NCBI RefSeq assembly: GCF_900406815.1
Contig: NZ_OVCN01000015.1
Coordinates: forward strand, 35,756 to 99,755
Direction of reading: 5' to 3'
DNA length: 64,000 bases
Source of the DNA: Acinetobacter haemolyticus
GTDB taxonomy: Bacteria > Pseudomonadota > Gammaproteobacteria > Pseudomonadales > Moraxellaceae
Within the stretch, counting starts at the first letter, position 1, and every line of letters starts with the position of its first letter. The position numbers and the translations under genes were made by a program. The notes below the pieces were generated by a model that saw nothing but the letters and a program-made list of their open reading frames with translations, was not told the origin of the DNA and did no database searches. This document shows, one piece after another, positions 44,051 to 54,708 of this stretch.

Positions 44051-45652
44051 TTACATGCGGAACACGCCAAATTTAGTCGGTTGAATTGGAGCATTCATTG
44101 CAGCGGCTAGACTTAAACCAAGTACTTGACGCGTTTGCGCTGGATCAATCACGCCGTCATCCCATAAACGGGCAGAAGCATAGTAAGGATGACCTTGACG
44201 TTCATACTGATCACGAATCGGTTGCTTGAATTCATCTTCTTCTTGTGCTGACCATTCTGCGCCTTTTTGCTCGATCTGATCACGCTTCAAAGTTGAAAGT
44301 ACACTGGCTGCTTGCTCACCCCCCATGACTGATATACGAGAGTTTGGCCAAGTCCATAAGAAACGTGGAGAATAAGCACGTCCACACATACCGTAGTTAC
44401 CTGCACCAAAAGAACCGCCAATGATGAGTGTAAGTTTTGGTACATTAGCTGTTGCAACCGCCATCACCAGTTTTGCACCGTGCTTGGCAATACCTTCATT
44501 TTCGTATTGGCGACCCACCATAAAGCCTGTGATATTTTGAATAAATAACAACGGAATATTGCGTTGGGTACATAGCTCAATAAAGTGTGCACCTTTTTGT
44601 GCTGATTCAGAAAATAGAATGCCATTATTTGCGATGATTCCGACGGGCATCCCATAAAGTGATGCAAACCCTGTGATCAAGGTTGAGCCAAAACGAGCTT
44701 TAAATTCATCGAAACGAGAACCATCGACGATGCGTGCAATCACCTCACGTACATCAAATGGCTTACGCGCATCGGTAGGGACTACGCCATACAACTCTTT
44801 CGCATCGAACAATGGTTCATCAATCTGCTTATTGAGTTCATTTGGTTTTTTATTCAAATTGGCAACGATATTACGTGCAATCGCAATCGCATGTTCATCA
44901 TTTTCAGCGAGGTGATCAGCAACACCTGAGAGACGCGTATGTACATCACCACCACCGAGATCTTCGCTACTTACGACTTCACCTGTTGCAGCTTTAACCA
45001 GAGGAGGACCACCTAAGAAAATAGTACCTTGATTACGCACGATGATGGTTTCATCTGACATCGCAGGGACATAAGCACCACCAGCAGTACAGCTACCCAT
45101 GACGACCGCAATTTGGGCAATACCTTGGCTCGACATACGTGCTTGATTGTAGAAGATACGTCCGAAGTGATCACGATCAGGGAATACCTGATCCTGCATA
45201 GGTAAATATGCACCACCTGAATCTACAAGATAAATACAAGGTAAGTGGTTTTGTTCAGCAATTTCTTGGGCACGTAAATGCTTTTTAACCGTAAGCGGGT
45301 AATAAGTGCCACCTTTAACCGTTGCGTCATTGGCAACGATCATGCATGTCACACCATTGACTTGTCCAATACCCGCAATGACACCAGCAGCAGGAATATC
45401 ATCTTCATAAACCTTATACGCAGCAAGTTGTCCGATTTCTAAAAAAGCTGTGCCAACGTCAATCAGTTGATCTATACGTTCACGCGGAAGCAATTTTCCA
45501 CGTGCTAAATGCTTTTGACGTGCATTTTCTCCACCACCTAATGCGATATTCTGGGCAACTTGTGTTAAATCATTGACCAAACTTTGCATAGCTTGTTGGT
45601 TTGTTTTGAAGTCTTCACTTCGCACATTAATTTTGCTTTGTAATTGATTCAT
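44051..45652 (-). CDS. liuB: Methylcrotonyl-CoA carboxylase carboxyltransferase beta subunit
   Basis: A protein of 533 residues. Carboxyltransferase motifs include [76 protein letters not shown], and [20 protein letters not shown]. These define the MCC-type subunit. It moves CO2 from biotin to 3-methylcrotonyl-CoA. The ATG at 45652 has AGGA at 8 nt; the one at 45661 abuts that site. It pairs with LiuD. Confidence 0.93.
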   Translation of the reverse strand: MNQLQSKINVRSEDFKTNQQAMQSLVNDLTQVAQNIALGGGENARQKHLARGKLLPRERIDQLIDVGTAFLEIGQLAAYKVYEDDIPAAGVIAGIGQVNGVTCMIVANDATVKGGTYYPLTVKKHLRAQEIAEQNHLPCIYLVDSGGAYLPMQDQVFPDRDHFGRIFYNQARMSSQGIAQIAVVMGSCTAGGAYVPAMSDETIIVRNQGTIFLGGPPLVKAATGEVVSSEDLGGGDVHTRLSGVADHLAENDEHAIAIARNIVANLNKKPNELNKQIDEPLFDAKELYGVVPTDARKPFDVREVIARIVDGSRFDEFKARFGSTLITGFASLYGMPVGIIANNGILFSESAQKGAHFIELCTQRNIPLLFIQNITGFMVGRQYENEGIAKHGAKLVMAVATANVPKLTLIIGGSFGAGNYGMCGRAYSPRFLWTWPNSRISVMGGEQAASVLSTLKRDQIEQKGAEWSAQEEDEFKQPIRDQYERQGHPYYASARLWDDGVIDPAQTRQVLGLSLAAAMNAPIQPTKFGVFRM

Positions 45653-45676
45653 ATGATGCATCCTGATTTATCGTTA

Positions 45677-46849
45677 TTATTTGGTTTCATTAAACAATTC
45701 ACGTCCGATCAACATACGACGAATTTCAGATGTGCCTGCACCAATTTCATAAAGTTTTGCATCGCGCCATAAACGACCTGCAGGGAACTCATTGATATAA
45801 CCATTACCACCTAAAGTTTGAATCGCTTCTCCCGCCATCCATGTCGCTTTTTCAGCTGCATATAAAATGGCACTGGCAGCATCTTTACGTAAGCTACGAT
45901 CATGATCTGCTTTGTCACACGCCGCACCAACAGCATATACAAGCGCCTTACATGCCAACCAAGTTGAGTACATGTCTGCCAGTTTGCCTTGCATTAGCTG
46001 AAACTCACCCAAAGCCTGTCCAAACTGTTCGCGTTGATGTAAGTAAGGAATCACCACATCCATACAGGCATCCATAATGCCAAGAGGGCCTGCGCTTAAT
46101 ACCGCACGCTCATAGTCCAAACCACTCATGAGGACTTTAGCGCCATTGCCCACACCGCCCAATACGTTTTCAACAGGTACTTCTACATTGTCAAAAAATA
46201 ATGGATAGGTATTTGAACCACGCATACCAAGTTTGTCTAAATGGTTCCCATGGCTAAAACCTTTCATGTCTTTTTCAATTAAAAAAGCAGTCATGCCTTT
46301 TGCACCTGCTTGTGGATCTGTTTTTGCGTATACCACTAGAACATCCGCATCACCACCATTGGTAATCCACATTTTTGAACCATTTAAAACAAAATGATCG
46401 CCTTTCTGCTCAGCACGTAATTTCATACTGACCACATCAGAACCCGCATTCGGTTCAGACATCGCAAGGGCACCGACGTATTCACCAGAGATTAATTTAG
46501 GAAGATATTTCTGCTTTTGTTGCTCATTCCCATTACGGTTAATTTGATTGATGCATAAGTTAGAATGTGCGCCGTAGGAAAGCGCAATTGCCGCTGAAGC
46601 ACGAGAAATCTCTTGCATAGCAATGATATGAGCGAGATAGCCGAGATTAGTGCCACCGTATTCTTCTGAGACTGTTAAGCCTAGTAAGCCCATATCGCCA
46701 AACTTTTTCCAAAGATGAGCAGGGAATTTATTGTCTTGATCAACTTGTTGAGCAATTGGTGAAATTTCCTTTGCACAGAATGCGGCAACTGAGTCTTGTA
46801 GTGCAACTAGCGTTTCATCTAGACCAAAATTCAAGCTACGTAGGTTCAT
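45677..46849 (-). CDS. liuA: Isovaleryl-CoA dehydrogenase
   Basis: An acyl-CoA dehydrogenase of 390 residues. Isovaleryl type is shown by the catalytic glutamate in [16 protein letters not shown], with glycine/alanine ([17 protein letters not shown]) where other ACADs have their catalytic Glu. [19 protein letters not shown] and [17 protein letters not shown] are also present. It oxidises isovaleryl-CoA to 3-methylcrotonyl-CoA with ETF. First gene of the liu operon; GGGA is 8 nt before the start. It is divergent from tetR. Confidence 0.93.
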   Translation of the reverse strand: MNLRSLNFGLDETLVALQDSVAAFCAKEISPIAQQVDQDNKFPAHLWKKFGDMGLLGLTVSEEYGGTNLGYLAHIIAMQEISRASAAIALSYGAHSNLCINQINRNGNEQQKQKYLPKLISGEYVGALAMSEPNAGSDVVSMKLRAEQKGDHFVLNGSKMWITNGGDADVLVVYAKTDPQAGAKGMTAFLIEKDMKGFSHGNHLDKLGMRGSNTYPLFFDNVEVPVENVLGGVGNGAKVLMSGLDYERAVLSAGPLGIMDACMDVVIPYLHQREQFGQALGEFQLMQGKLADMYSTWLACKALVYAVGAACDKADHDRSLRKDAASAILYAAEKATWMAGEAIQTLGGNGYINEFPAGRLWRDAKLYEIGAGTSEIRRMLIGRELFNETK

Positions 46850-46932
46850 TGTATACATCCCATTGGTTATATTTGTTGTTCCATAAGCATTGTTGTAGGT
46901 GCTTGTGAATTACCATACAATGATTTTTTAAA

Positions 46933-46973
46933 AAAGTGAATAGAGATTCATAAAATGATTTACAATTCACTTT
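46933..46973. promoter_or_regulatory. Candidate TetR operators between liuA and tetR
   Basis: An inverted repeat AAAGTGAAT (46933-46941) and ATTCACTTT (46965-46973) spans the region. Inside it TGAAT-AGAG-ATTCA (46937-46950) is a second palindrome. Both are in the 145-bp divergent gap and are probable binding sites for the adjacent TetR protein. Confidence 0.5.
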
Positions 46974-46994
46974 ATTTGTTAGAGAATAAATTTC

Positions 46995-47612
46995 ATGAGT
47001 TATAAACGATCATCTTTAATGCAAGAACGGATGGAACAAAATCGCAAATCGATTTTAAGTTCTGCCAGAAAGTTAATTTCGGAAGGAGGGTTTAAAGACG
47101 CACAGATACAAACGATTGCGGAACAAGCAGGCGTTTCGAGTGGGTTGGTTTATCGCTACTTTGACAATAAGAGTCAGGTACTCATTGAAGTTCTGTCAGA
47201 AGCAATCAATACCGAACTTTTGGTAATTGATGCGATTACAGACAGTGATTTGTCAGCAGAGCATAAGTTGCACAAAGCAGTAGCAACTTTTGTAAAACGG
47301 GCGTTAAACAGTCCTCAGCTTGCATATTCACTCATGTTTGAGCCTGTTGATTCTTTGGTAGAACATGAGCGTTTTCGTGTGAAGCAGTTGATTAAACAGA
47401 GTGTGATTAAAATACTCGCGGATGGAAAGGCAAGTGGTGAGTTCGATCTGGAAGATCTGAATACCACCGCACTCTGTGTGGTTGGTGCAATGACTTACGT
47501 TGTAGTTGAGCCCTTAGACCCAGCTCAAAATACGAAGTTTGATCAGCAACACAAAGACTATTTTTCAAAGCAAATAGCTGATTTTTGTGTGGATGCAGTA
47601 CGGAAAAAATAG
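46995..47612 (+). CDS. TetR-family transcriptional regulator
   Basis: A protein of 205 residues. The helix-turn-helix is FKDAQIQTIAEQAGVSSGLVYRYF, with DNKSQVLIEVLSEAIN after it. The ligand domain is typical and short. Position divergent from liuA and before an acyl-CoA synthetase gene points to control of leucine or isovalerate catabolism by an acyl-CoA effector. In many bacteria liu genes are controlled by the MerR-type LiuR instead, so a TetR here is a different arrangement. Confidence 0.86.
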   Translation: MSYKRSSLMQERMEQNRKSILSSARKLISEGGFKDAQIQTIAEQAGVSSGLVYRYFDNKSQVLIEVLSEAINTELLVIDAITDSDLSAEHKLHKAVATFVKRALNSPQLAYSLMFEPVDSLVEHERFRVKQLIKQSVIKILADGKASGEFDLEDLNTTALCVVGAMTYVVVEPLDPAQNTKFDQQHKDYFSKQIADFCVDAVRKK

Positions 47613-47721
47613 CGCATGTACAGCGAATAAAACATGGAATAGGCAGTTTGAAGAGTAGTTGCAGTAACAACAATTAGACCAGTTAAGATGAGAATTAGAA
47701 AGAATCAAGGAGAATGATTCA

Positions 47722-49416
47722 ATGCAACATGTACGGTTAAGCTATGCCTCTGGACCAAGTTCGCAACCTTTGATTGGGATGACGATTGGAGAAAAATTCG
47801 ACCAAGCTTGCCAGCAATATGCTGAGCAAGAAGCAATTGTAAGTTCGCATCAGAATAGACGGTTGACTTATAAACAACTACAAGATGAAGTAAATGCTTT
47901 TGCTTGTAGTTTGCTCCAGCTTGGTTTGAAAAAAGGGGATCGACTTGGTATTTGGTCGCCAAACTGTGTCGAATGGACAGTCACGCAGTTTGCTGCGTTT
48001 AAAGCAGGGATTATTTTAGTCAATCTAAATCCAGCATATAAAAGTCATGAACTCGAATATGTGTTAAATAAAGTTTCCTGCAAAGGTTTGATCATTGCAT
48101 CACAGTTCAAAACCACAGATTATCAAGAGCTTCTGACACGTATAGCACCCGAGATTAATTTTTGTACGGACAAGAAAATCCATTCAGAACGTCTAGCTTT
48201 CTTAAAATTTGTCATCAAAATTGATGAAAAACAACATACAGGTATTCATCGTTTTAGTGATCTGGTCGTTCCCCCAACACAACAACAACTCGATCAATTA
48301 CAGTTAGCAACGCAACAGTTGCAGTTTGATGAAACTATTAATATCCAATTTACATCAGGTACAACAGGCAATCCCAAAGGTACGATGCTCACCCATCATA
48401 ATATTTTAAATAATGGTTATTTTGTCGGTGAGGGTATTCGTTTAACGCCACAAGATAAAGTGTGCATCTCAGTACCTTTATTCCACTGTTTCGGTATGGT
48501 CATGGGAAATCTAGCCTGTATCACACACGGTTCTACCATGGTGTATCCATCAGCTGTTTTTAATCCATTAGAAACACTAAAAACAATTCACAATGAACGT
48601 TGTACGGCAGCATACGGCGTACCTACCATGTTCATCGCGACTTTAGAGCATGAACAATTTAATGAATTTGACCTCTCTAGTTTACGTACCGGGATTATGG
48701 CGGGAAGTCCATGCCCACGTGAAATTATGCAGCGTGTGATTGATCGTATGCATATGTCAGAAATCACGATTTGCTATGGCATGACTGAGACTTCACCTGT
48801 AAGTGTACAAAGCTCAGTCAACGATACGATTGATAAACGCGTCAGTACAGTTGGACATGTCCACCCACATGTAGAAATCAAAATCGTTGATTCTGAAGGG
48901 CAACTCGTACCACAAGGTACCTTAGGTGAGCTGTGCGTCAGAGGTTACTCAGTGATGGCAGGCTATTGGGGCGAAGAAGAAAAAACCCGTGGAGTGATTG
49001 ATACCGCAGGTTGGATGCATACAGGTGATATCGCAGAGATGGACGCAGAGGGCTTTGTCAAAATCAAAGGTCGTATCAAAGATGTCGTGATTCGCGGCGG
49101 GGAAAACCTATTCCCAAAAGAAATAGAAGACTTCTTATATACTCATCCTGCCATTTGTGATGTTCAAGTGATTGGTTTGCCTGATACACGTTATGGTGAG
49201 GAGCTGTGCGCCTGCATTATTTTGCATGAACACCAACAGACCAATGAGGACAGCATTCGTAGTTTCTGTAAAGAGCACATTTCACATAATAAAGTGCCAC
49301 GTTATGTCAAATTCTTTAATGAATTTCCTATGACAGCCTCTGGAAAAGCGCAGAAGTTTAAATTACAGGAAATCATGCGCGCTGAACTGAACTTAACTGG
49401 AAACGTATTCGACTAA
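47722..49416 (+). CDS. AMP-binding acyl-CoA synthetase (ACSF2-like)
   Basis: An adenylate-forming enzyme of 564 residues. The P-loop FTSGTTGNPKGTMLTHHN is near residue 213; A5 CYGMTETSPVSVQ, A7 GWMHTGDIAEMDAEG, A8 GRIKDVVIRGGENLFPKEIE and the C-terminal lysine ASGKAQKFKLQE follow. It activates a medium or branched-chain acid to acyl-CoA. The position beside liu suggests isovalerate or a related acid. CAAGGAGA lies before the ATG. Exact substrate not determined. Confidence 0.87.
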   Translation: MQHVRLSYASGPSSQPLIGMTIGEKFDQACQQYAEQEAIVSSHQNRRLTYKQLQDEVNAFACSLLQLGLKKGDRLGIWSPNCVEWTVTQFAAFKAGIILVNLNPAYKSHELEYVLNKVSCKGLIIASQFKTTDYQELLTRIAPEINFCTDKKIHSERLAFLKFVIKIDEKQHTGIHRFSDLVVPPTQQQLDQLQLATQQLQFDETINIQFTSGTTGNPKGTMLTHHNILNNGYFVGEGIRLTPQDKVCISVPLFHCFGMVMGNLACITHGSTMVYPSAVFNPLETLKTIHNERCTAAYGVPTMFIATLEHEQFNEFDLSSLRTGIMAGSPCPREIMQRVIDRMHMSEITICYGMTETSPVSVQSSVNDTIDKRVSTVGHVHPHVEIKIVDSEGQLVPQGTLGELCVRGYSVMAGYWGEEEKTRGVIDTAGWMHTGDIAEMDAEGFVKIKGRIKDVVIRGGENLFPKEIEDFLYTHPAICDVQVIGLPDTRYGEELCACIILHEHQQTNEDSIRSFCKEHISHNKVPRYVKFFNEFPMTASGKAQKFKLQEIMRAELNLTGNVFD

Positions 49417-49481
49417 ATGATGTTTTACATCAAATAGAAAAAGCAGCATTTTAAAGTTGCACAAGTAAAGGATCGGGGCGC

Positions 49482-50186
49482 ATGGCAAAAGATTTCAGCA
49501 GTCCAAGAGTCGTTGAAGAATATGATCAACATATCCGTAAATTAATACCAGGATATGAAATCATTCATCAACAAGTAGATGCGATTTTACAGTCTACCTT
49601 AAAACCAGATGCTCACATCTTGATTGTGGGATGTGGGACGGGATATGAGCTGGAATATCTTCTAAACAGACATCCGGGCTGGAAATTTACAGCGCTTGAT
49701 CCTTCCTTAGCCATGCTTGAGAAAGCACAGGCGAGAGTTAAACAATTGAGTAATTCCACACAGGTTAAATTTGTTCATGGTGATACTTCAAATTTACCAG
49801 ATCAGATTTTTTTTGATGCAGCTCTAACTATTTTGGTGGCGCATTTTATTGCCGATGAAAACAAGCCTACTTTTTTTACAGAGATCCATGAGCATTTAAA
49901 AGAAAATGGAATCTTGCTGACCTATGATTTGATGACCTGTACAGACCCTCAGCAATTTCAAGCTTTACGTTATGTCTGCTTGGCACAAGGTTTGACTGAA
50001 GCACAATGTCAGAAAATGTTAGAACGAATGGAAAGCGATTTTTTCACTGTCTCAGTTGATGAATATCAGGAATTACTTCACCGCACAGGTTTTATGAATG
50101 TGTCTTCATATAGCCAAATTTTAATGTATCAAGGATTGATCGCGCAGAAAAAGAAACGTCATGCGTTTTCTGCACAAGCATCCTAA
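49482..50186 (+). CDS. Class I SAM-dependent methyltransferase
   Basis: A protein of 234 residues. The SAM motif ILIVGCGTGYELEYLL is at residues 45-60, followed by ALDPSLAMLEKAQARVKQ and KFVHGDTSNLP. The rest is typical of Methyltransf_25/12-like proteins of the ubiquinone-menaquinone biosynthesis type. AAAGGA precedes the ATG. It lies 65 bp behind the acyl-CoA synthetase gene and may be co-transcribed; no substrate can be proposed. Confidence 0.8.
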   Translation: MAKDFSSPRVVEEYDQHIRKLIPGYEIIHQQVDAILQSTLKPDAHILIVGCGTGYELEYLLNRHPGWKFTALDPSLAMLEKAQARVKQLSNSTQVKFVHGDTSNLPDQIFFDAALTILVAHFIADENKPTFFTEIHEHLKENGILLTYDLMTCTDPQQFQALRYVCLAQGLTEAQCQKMLERMESDFFTVSVDEYQELLHRTGFMNVSSYSQILMYQGLIAQKKKRHAFSAQAS

Positions 50187-50486
50187 GCATGGACTAAATC
50201 TATGAAGGAATAAAGATGAGTACGCAAACTTAAATCCAGCATCTATTTTTTACCAAATGGTTAATTAACAGTGGTTTATCTCACCACTGCGAGCTTCCTT
50301 TGTCTTTAAAAAGTAGGAATTTCAAAATATCAGCATATCCATAGGAGGTGGAATTTAAATAAAACCAACAGTTAAAGCTTTAAAACAAGAAATGCGATGC
50401 AGTGCAACTAACTGCAAAGGATATAACGCAAACAAATAGTGATCTTAAAGGATATTTAGGGTCAAAAAAGAAGGAAACTTATTTTA
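50187..50486 (+). other. 300-bp gap before the second porin gene
   Basis: The only structure I can see is a short hairpin, CAGTGGT/ACCACTG with a 7-nt loop, at 50269-50289. It has no T-run immediately after it. A GGAGGTGGAA at 50344 resembles a ribosome site but no supported ORF follows it. The porin promoter is probably in the last 150 bp. Confidence 0.4.
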
Positions 50487-51761
50487 ATGAAAAAGTTAAA
50501 ATTGACGGTACAAAAAAGCATATTGGCGCTGTCTGTTGTTGCCGCTATGCCTTCTGTATATGCGGCTTCCGAACGTGATGAAGTTGCCCAATTACGGCAA
50601 GAGGTACAAGAATTAAGAGCAATGTTACAACATTATGTTCAGCAACCTGTACCAGTTCAACCCACAACACAACCTAAGGCAACAGTTCCATCAAGCGTCC
50701 AAGGGTCACAGCTGAAATTAAAATCTGGCGCAGAGGTGAATTTATACGGTTATATCCGTGCAGATGCATCTTACCAAGCGCAAGGTGCCTCTACGATGTA
50801 TAACAATATCAGTGGCGTACCATTAAAAGGGACTGCTGAAGAAGCACAACAGAAAGATCGTTTGGAGACTACGGTAAATGTCACCCGTTTAGGCTTAAAT
50901 TTCACCACACCAACTGCGGTAGGCGATGTAGGTGGGAAACTAGAAATGGATTTCTTCGGGGGAGCCTCACGTGATCAATTTCGTATTCGTCATGCCTATT
51001 TAACCTTTGATAAATGGTTACTGGGTCAAACATGGTCTACTTTCATTGCACCTGAATATTATCCAGAAACAATTGATGCAGCGACCTATGTAGGTGGAGC
51101 ATTACAACGCTCACCATTGGTTCGTTATAGTGACAATATTACGGCCAATACCAGCTTTGCATTATCCGTTGAAGACCCTAAATACACAGCAAGTTCTGAT
51201 CCTGAAAATAAAATGCGTTTACCTGCCTTTGTTGGCCGTGTAAATCATAAATTCGAAAATGGTTCGATGCTGTCTGGACGTAGTTTTGTGGCAGAGAAAA
51301 AAACCAGCAATGATGATGCTTGGGCATGGGGTGTGGGTATCGGTGGAAAATATCAGTTAACGCCAACAACCTTTCTAAAAGCAGATTATAACCATATCAA
51401 AGGCGATGGACGCTTCCTGATGTGGAGCAATAGCAGTTATGCCATTGATGATCAAAACAATATACATAGCAATGAGTTTGATTCCATCTCTACAGGGATC
51501 ACACATCAATTCACCTCGCAGTTCCGTTCAACCTTAGGCTATGGCTATATGAAAGCCAAAAGTGACAATACCTTCGCTCGCCTAAATAGAGACAGCTCAA
51601 ATCAAAATAAAGAATTATGGCAAGGCTGGATTAATGGCATGTACAACCCGTACAAACCGATCACGCTGGGTATGGAATATGTCTACGGTGAACGTGAAAC
51701 CTTTGATGGCCGTACAGGTGCAGATAACCGTATTAACATGATGGCGAGTTATGATTTTTAA
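50487..51761 (+). CDS. DcaP-like outer-membrane porin (second copy)
   Basis: A protein of 424 residues with a signal peptide ending near AMPSVYA-AS, a short coiled coil (ERDEVAQLRQEVQELRAML), a Pro/Gln linker (QQPVPVQPTTQP), and a beta-barrel beginning EVNLYGYIRADASYQAQG. It ends with an aromatic residue, MMASYDF. It is clearly related to the dca porin at 28580, including GQTWS and the C-terminal YGERETFDGRT. It is followed by its own AAHS transporter, forming an uptake pair for an organic acid. Confidence 0.87.
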   Translation: MKKLKLTVQKSILALSVVAAMPSVYAASERDEVAQLRQEVQELRAMLQHYVQQPVPVQPTTQPKATVPSSVQGSQLKLKSGAEVNLYGYIRADASYQAQGASTMYNNISGVPLKGTAEEAQQKDRLETTVNVTRLGLNFTTPTAVGDVGGKLEMDFFGGASRDQFRIRHAYLTFDKWLLGQTWSTFIAPEYYPETIDAATYVGGALQRSPLVRYSDNITANTSFALSVEDPKYTASSDPENKMRLPAFVGRVNHKFENGSMLSGRSFVAEKKTSNDDAWAWGVGIGGKYQLTPTTFLKADYNHIKGDGRFLMWSNSSYAIDDQNNIHSNEFDSISTGITHQFTSQFRSTLGYGYMKAKSDNTFARLNRDSSNQNKELWQGWINGMYNPYKPITLGMEYVYGERETFDGRTGADNRINMMASYDF

Positions 51762-51855
51762 TATATATAAGACCTTGAATTATATGTTTTTTCTTTAAGG
51801 TGCAGTATGTCGTTTTAATAATGATTAGGAATTTATCTCATTGAGGAGATGCAGA

Positions 51856-53220
51856 ATGACAACATCTACAGTTAATGTAAATGCAGTAATTGACGAAGCA
51901 AAGTTTACGCCTTTTCACTGGAGTATTTTACTTTGGTGTTTATTGATTATTATTTTTGATGGTTACGATCTGGTCATTTATGGTGTGGTTTTACCCTTAC
52001 TGATGCAGGAGTGGTCACTTACTTCTGTGCAAGCAGGCATGCTTGCCAGTACCGCATTGTGCGGCATGATGTTCGGCGCCATGCTATTCGGTGCATTGGC
52101 AGATAAAATCGGACGCAAAAATGTAATTTTAATTTGTGTGACTTTTTTTAGTGGGTTTACTTTTTTAGGTGCGTTTGCATCTAATCCTTTTGAGTTCGGT
52201 ATTTTACGGTTCTTAGCTGGCTTAGGGATCGGCGGGGTAATGCCAAACCTCGTCGCACTCACCTCAGAATATGCCCCTAAGCGTATTCGCAGTACCTTAG
52301 TCGGCACGATGTTTAGTGGTTATGCAATTGGCGGAATCTTGTCAGCATTAATAGGAAGCTATTTGGTTGAAAGTCAGGGTTGGCAAATCATGTTCTTGAT
52401 TGCTGGCATACCATTACTTTTATTACCTGTCATGTGGAAATTTTTGCCTGAATCTTTAACCTTTTTGGTCAAAACGGGTAAAACTGAGCAAGCACAAAGC
52501 ATTGTACAAAAAATCTCACCTCAACAAGCCATCAGCAGCAATACGCGTTTAACGCTAAATGAGGAAAATATTCCAACTGGTAGCTCGGTTAAAGGGTTAT
52601 TCCAACAAGGTCGCGCATTCAATACGCTTATGTTCTGGGTATTGTTCTTTATGTGCCTACTGATGGTATACGCATTAAGTAGTTGGTTACCAAAACTTAT
52701 GCTTGCAGCAGGATATTCACTCGGCAAGAGTATCTTATTCTTGTTCGCTTTGAATGTTGGTGCAATGATCGGTTCAATCGGTGGCGGTATTCTCTCGGAT
52801 AAATTCCATTTAAAACCAGTCATCATGGGAATGCTCATGGCTGGTGTAGTGGCACTGATCGGCTTAGGATTTAACTCTCCAGCTTATGTTTTATACGGTC
52901 TTGTTACTGTTGCAGGCGCGGCGACCATTGGTACTTCAATCCTTCTTTATAGCTATGTTGCGCAATACTATCCATTGAGTGTTCGCTCGACTGGAATCGG
53001 CTGTGCTTCTGGTGTAGGTCGAATTGGTGCAATCGTTGGGCCGATTTTGACAGGGTTGTTATTGACCTTAAACTTACCGCATACCATGAATTTTGTGATG
53101 ATTTCTGTCCCTGCCATGTTGGCGATTTGCGCAATATTAAGCTTGAAACGTCATAAATTTGATGAAGAACAACAAGTAGAAGAAGTTAAAACCAATTTAA
53201 CTGAATCAGGCAATGCTTAA
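51856..53220 (+). CDS. MFS transporter, AAHS family (second copy)
   Basis: A 12-helix permease of 454 residues. Helix 1 has IIIFDGYDLVIYGVVLPLLM with the AAHS DGYD motif; FGALADKIGRKNVILICVT is the loop-2/3 motif. It resembles BenK/PcaK/VanK-type transporters for aromatic acids more than the dcaK copy does. The start at 51856 follows GAGGAG; the TTG at 51841 is upstream of that. It is paired with the DcaP-like porin, so together they would carry an anionic substrate across both membranes. Confidence 0.85.
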   Translation: MTTSTVNVNAVIDEAKFTPFHWSILLWCLLIIIFDGYDLVIYGVVLPLLMQEWSLTSVQAGMLASTALCGMMFGAMLFGALADKIGRKNVILICVTFFSGFTFLGAFASNPFEFGILRFLAGLGIGGVMPNLVALTSEYAPKRIRSTLVGTMFSGYAIGGILSALIGSYLVESQGWQIMFLIAGIPLLLLPVMWKFLPESLTFLVKTGKTEQAQSIVQKISPQQAISSNTRLTLNEENIPTGSSVKGLFQQGRAFNTLMFWVLFFMCLLMVYALSSWLPKLMLAAGYSLGKSILFLFALNVGAMIGSIGGGILSDKFHLKPVIMGMLMAGVVALIGLGFNSPAYVLYGLVTVAGAATIGTSILLYSYVAQYYPLSVRSTGIGCASGVGRIGAIVGPILTGLLLTLNLPHTMNFVMISVPAMLAICAILSLKRHKFDEEQQVEEVKTNLTESGNA

Positions 53221-53252
53221 TTTAGTTTCTTGTTGATTATCTTTCAATCATT

Positions 53253-53286
53253 AAAGGCACATCTATTAATTGGATGTGCTTTTTTC
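53253..53286 (+). terminator. Rho-independent terminator
   Basis: Stem GCACATC/GATGTGC with flanking AAA/TTT pairing and a T-rich tail (53280-53285). It ends the porin/MFS unit. Confidence 0.85.
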
Positions 53287-53415
53287 TTTAAGTGCACATT
53301 ATTTCCCACTAAATCATAATTCATTCTTGAGTATTTGATTAGTCACAGAGACGATCCAAAATCTTATCGGTTTTAAAGATAAATATTTAAAAAGATTTCA
53401 ATTTTAAACAGATAA

Positions 53416-53447
53416 AAAAATGCACCTCTTATCTGAGATGCATTTTT
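53416..53447 (-). terminator. Rho-independent terminator
   Basis: AAAAATGCA/TGCATTTTT with an inner CTC/GAG pair and one mismatch. Read on the minus strand it ends in a T-run. It ends the acetyl-CoA acetyltransferase operon. Confidence 0.8.
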
Positions 53448-53460
53448 AAATTTTTAAAAC

Positions 53461-54633
53461 TTAAATTTCAATCGCTACAGCCGTTGCTTCACCGCCACCA
53501 ATACATAATGCAGCAACGCCTTTCTTCTTACCTAAACGTTTTAATGCATAGATCAATGAAAGGATAATACGTGAACCTGTGGCACCAATCGGATGACCTA
53601 AAGCACATGCACCACCGTGAATATTGACTTTAGCTTCATCGATACCTAACTCATGAATCGGTGCCATAGCCACCATCGCGAAAGCTTCGTTAATTTCCCA
53701 TGCATCGACCTCATCAACTGACCAGCCGGCATGATCAAGTACTTTTTGAATCGCACTGATCGGCGCAATCGTAAACTCACTTGGATGCTGCGAATGGCTC
53801 GAAGTAGCTACAATCTTAGCCAAGACATTTAAACCATTTGCTTGAGCATAATCTTCTGTAGAAAGTACCAAAGCGGCGGCACCATCCGAAATCGAACTCG
53901 AATTGGCTGCCGTAATCGTACCGTCTTTGCTAAAAGCAGGGCGTAGGGTCGGGATTTTATCGAGATTTGCGTTGAGTGGTTGCTCATCTTGATCAATTAC
54001 TTCAACACCTTTACGTGTTTTAACTTCAACAGGGACGATTTCAGCTTTGAAATATCCTTCTGTAATTGCTGTTTGAGCTTTTTTTAGTGAAGAAATCGCA
54101 AAGTTATCCATTTGCTCACGGGTGAAGCCTTTGGTATTTGCCATATCCTGAGCAAACGAACCCATTAAACGACCCGTTTCAGCATCTTCTAAACCATCCA
54201 AGAACATATGGTCTTTGATTTCACCATGTCCCATACGGTAGCCACCACGTGCTTTAGGTAAGATATATGGTGCATTGGTCATAGATTCCATACCACCTGC
54301 AACCACAAGATTTGCACTACCAGCTTTCAATGCATCTGATGCCATCAGAACTGCTTTCATCGCAGAAGCACAAAGTTTATTGATGGTCACAGCGCCAACA
54401 TGATCTGGAATACCCGCTTTACGCATTGCTTGACGAGCAGGGCCTTGACCAATGCCTGCACTTAACACACAGCCAAAAATCACTTCATTGACTTGCTCTG
54501 GAGCAATACCCGCACGTTGGATAGATTCACGGATTACAGCAGCACCTAATTCTGGGGCGGTTAAACTAGAAAGACTACCTTGAAAACCGCCCATCGCGGT
54601 ACGACTACCTGACACAATAACAATAGAACTCAT
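53461..54633 (-). CDS. Acetyl-CoA acetyltransferase
   Basis: A thiolase of 390 residues. The nucleophile is in TINKLCASAMKAVLMASDAL. HGGACALGHPIGATGSRIIL and AALCIGGGEATAVAIEI hold the catalytic His and second Cys. It resembles biosynthetic/AtoB-type thiolases. It splits acetoacetyl-CoA into two acetyl-CoA. It lies downstream of the CoA-transferase genes, so together they consume acetoacetate from HMG-CoA lyase. AAAGAGA lies before the ATG. Confidence 0.88.
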   Translation of the reverse strand: MSSIVIVSGSRTAMGGFQGSLSSLTAPELGAAVIRESIQRAGIAPEQVNEVIFGCVLSAGIGQGPARQAMRKAGIPDHVGAVTINKLCASAMKAVLMASDALKAGSANLVVAGGMESMTNAPYILPKARGGYRMGHGEIKDHMFLDGLEDAETGRLMGSFAQDMANTKGFTREQMDNFAISSLKKAQTAITEGYFKAEIVPVEVKTRKGVEVIDQDEQPLNANLDKIPTLRPAFSKDGTITAANSSSISDGAAALVLSTEDYAQANGLNVLAKIVATSSHSQHPSEFTIAPISAIQKVLDHAGWSVDEVDAWEINEAFAMVAMAPIHELGIDEAKVNIHGGACALGHPIGATGSRIILSLIYALKRLGKKKGVAALCIGGGEATAVAIEI

Positions 54634-54708
54634 TTTTATATCTCTTTAAATGTATGTTGTTATAAAACTGCTCCAGTTCAACAGACTAGAGCAGAATATC
54701 CAATCTCA

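Noticed and set aside
50344..50353. GGAGGTGGAA as a ribosome site for a small ORF before the second porin
   Set aside because: No start codon with a sensible reading frame follows at the right distance.
51978..52838. Two antisense frames of 105-109 codons within the second AAHS transporter gene
   Set aside because: Rich in Pro, Asn and Ile as expected for reverse-read hydrophobic helices; no supporting features.
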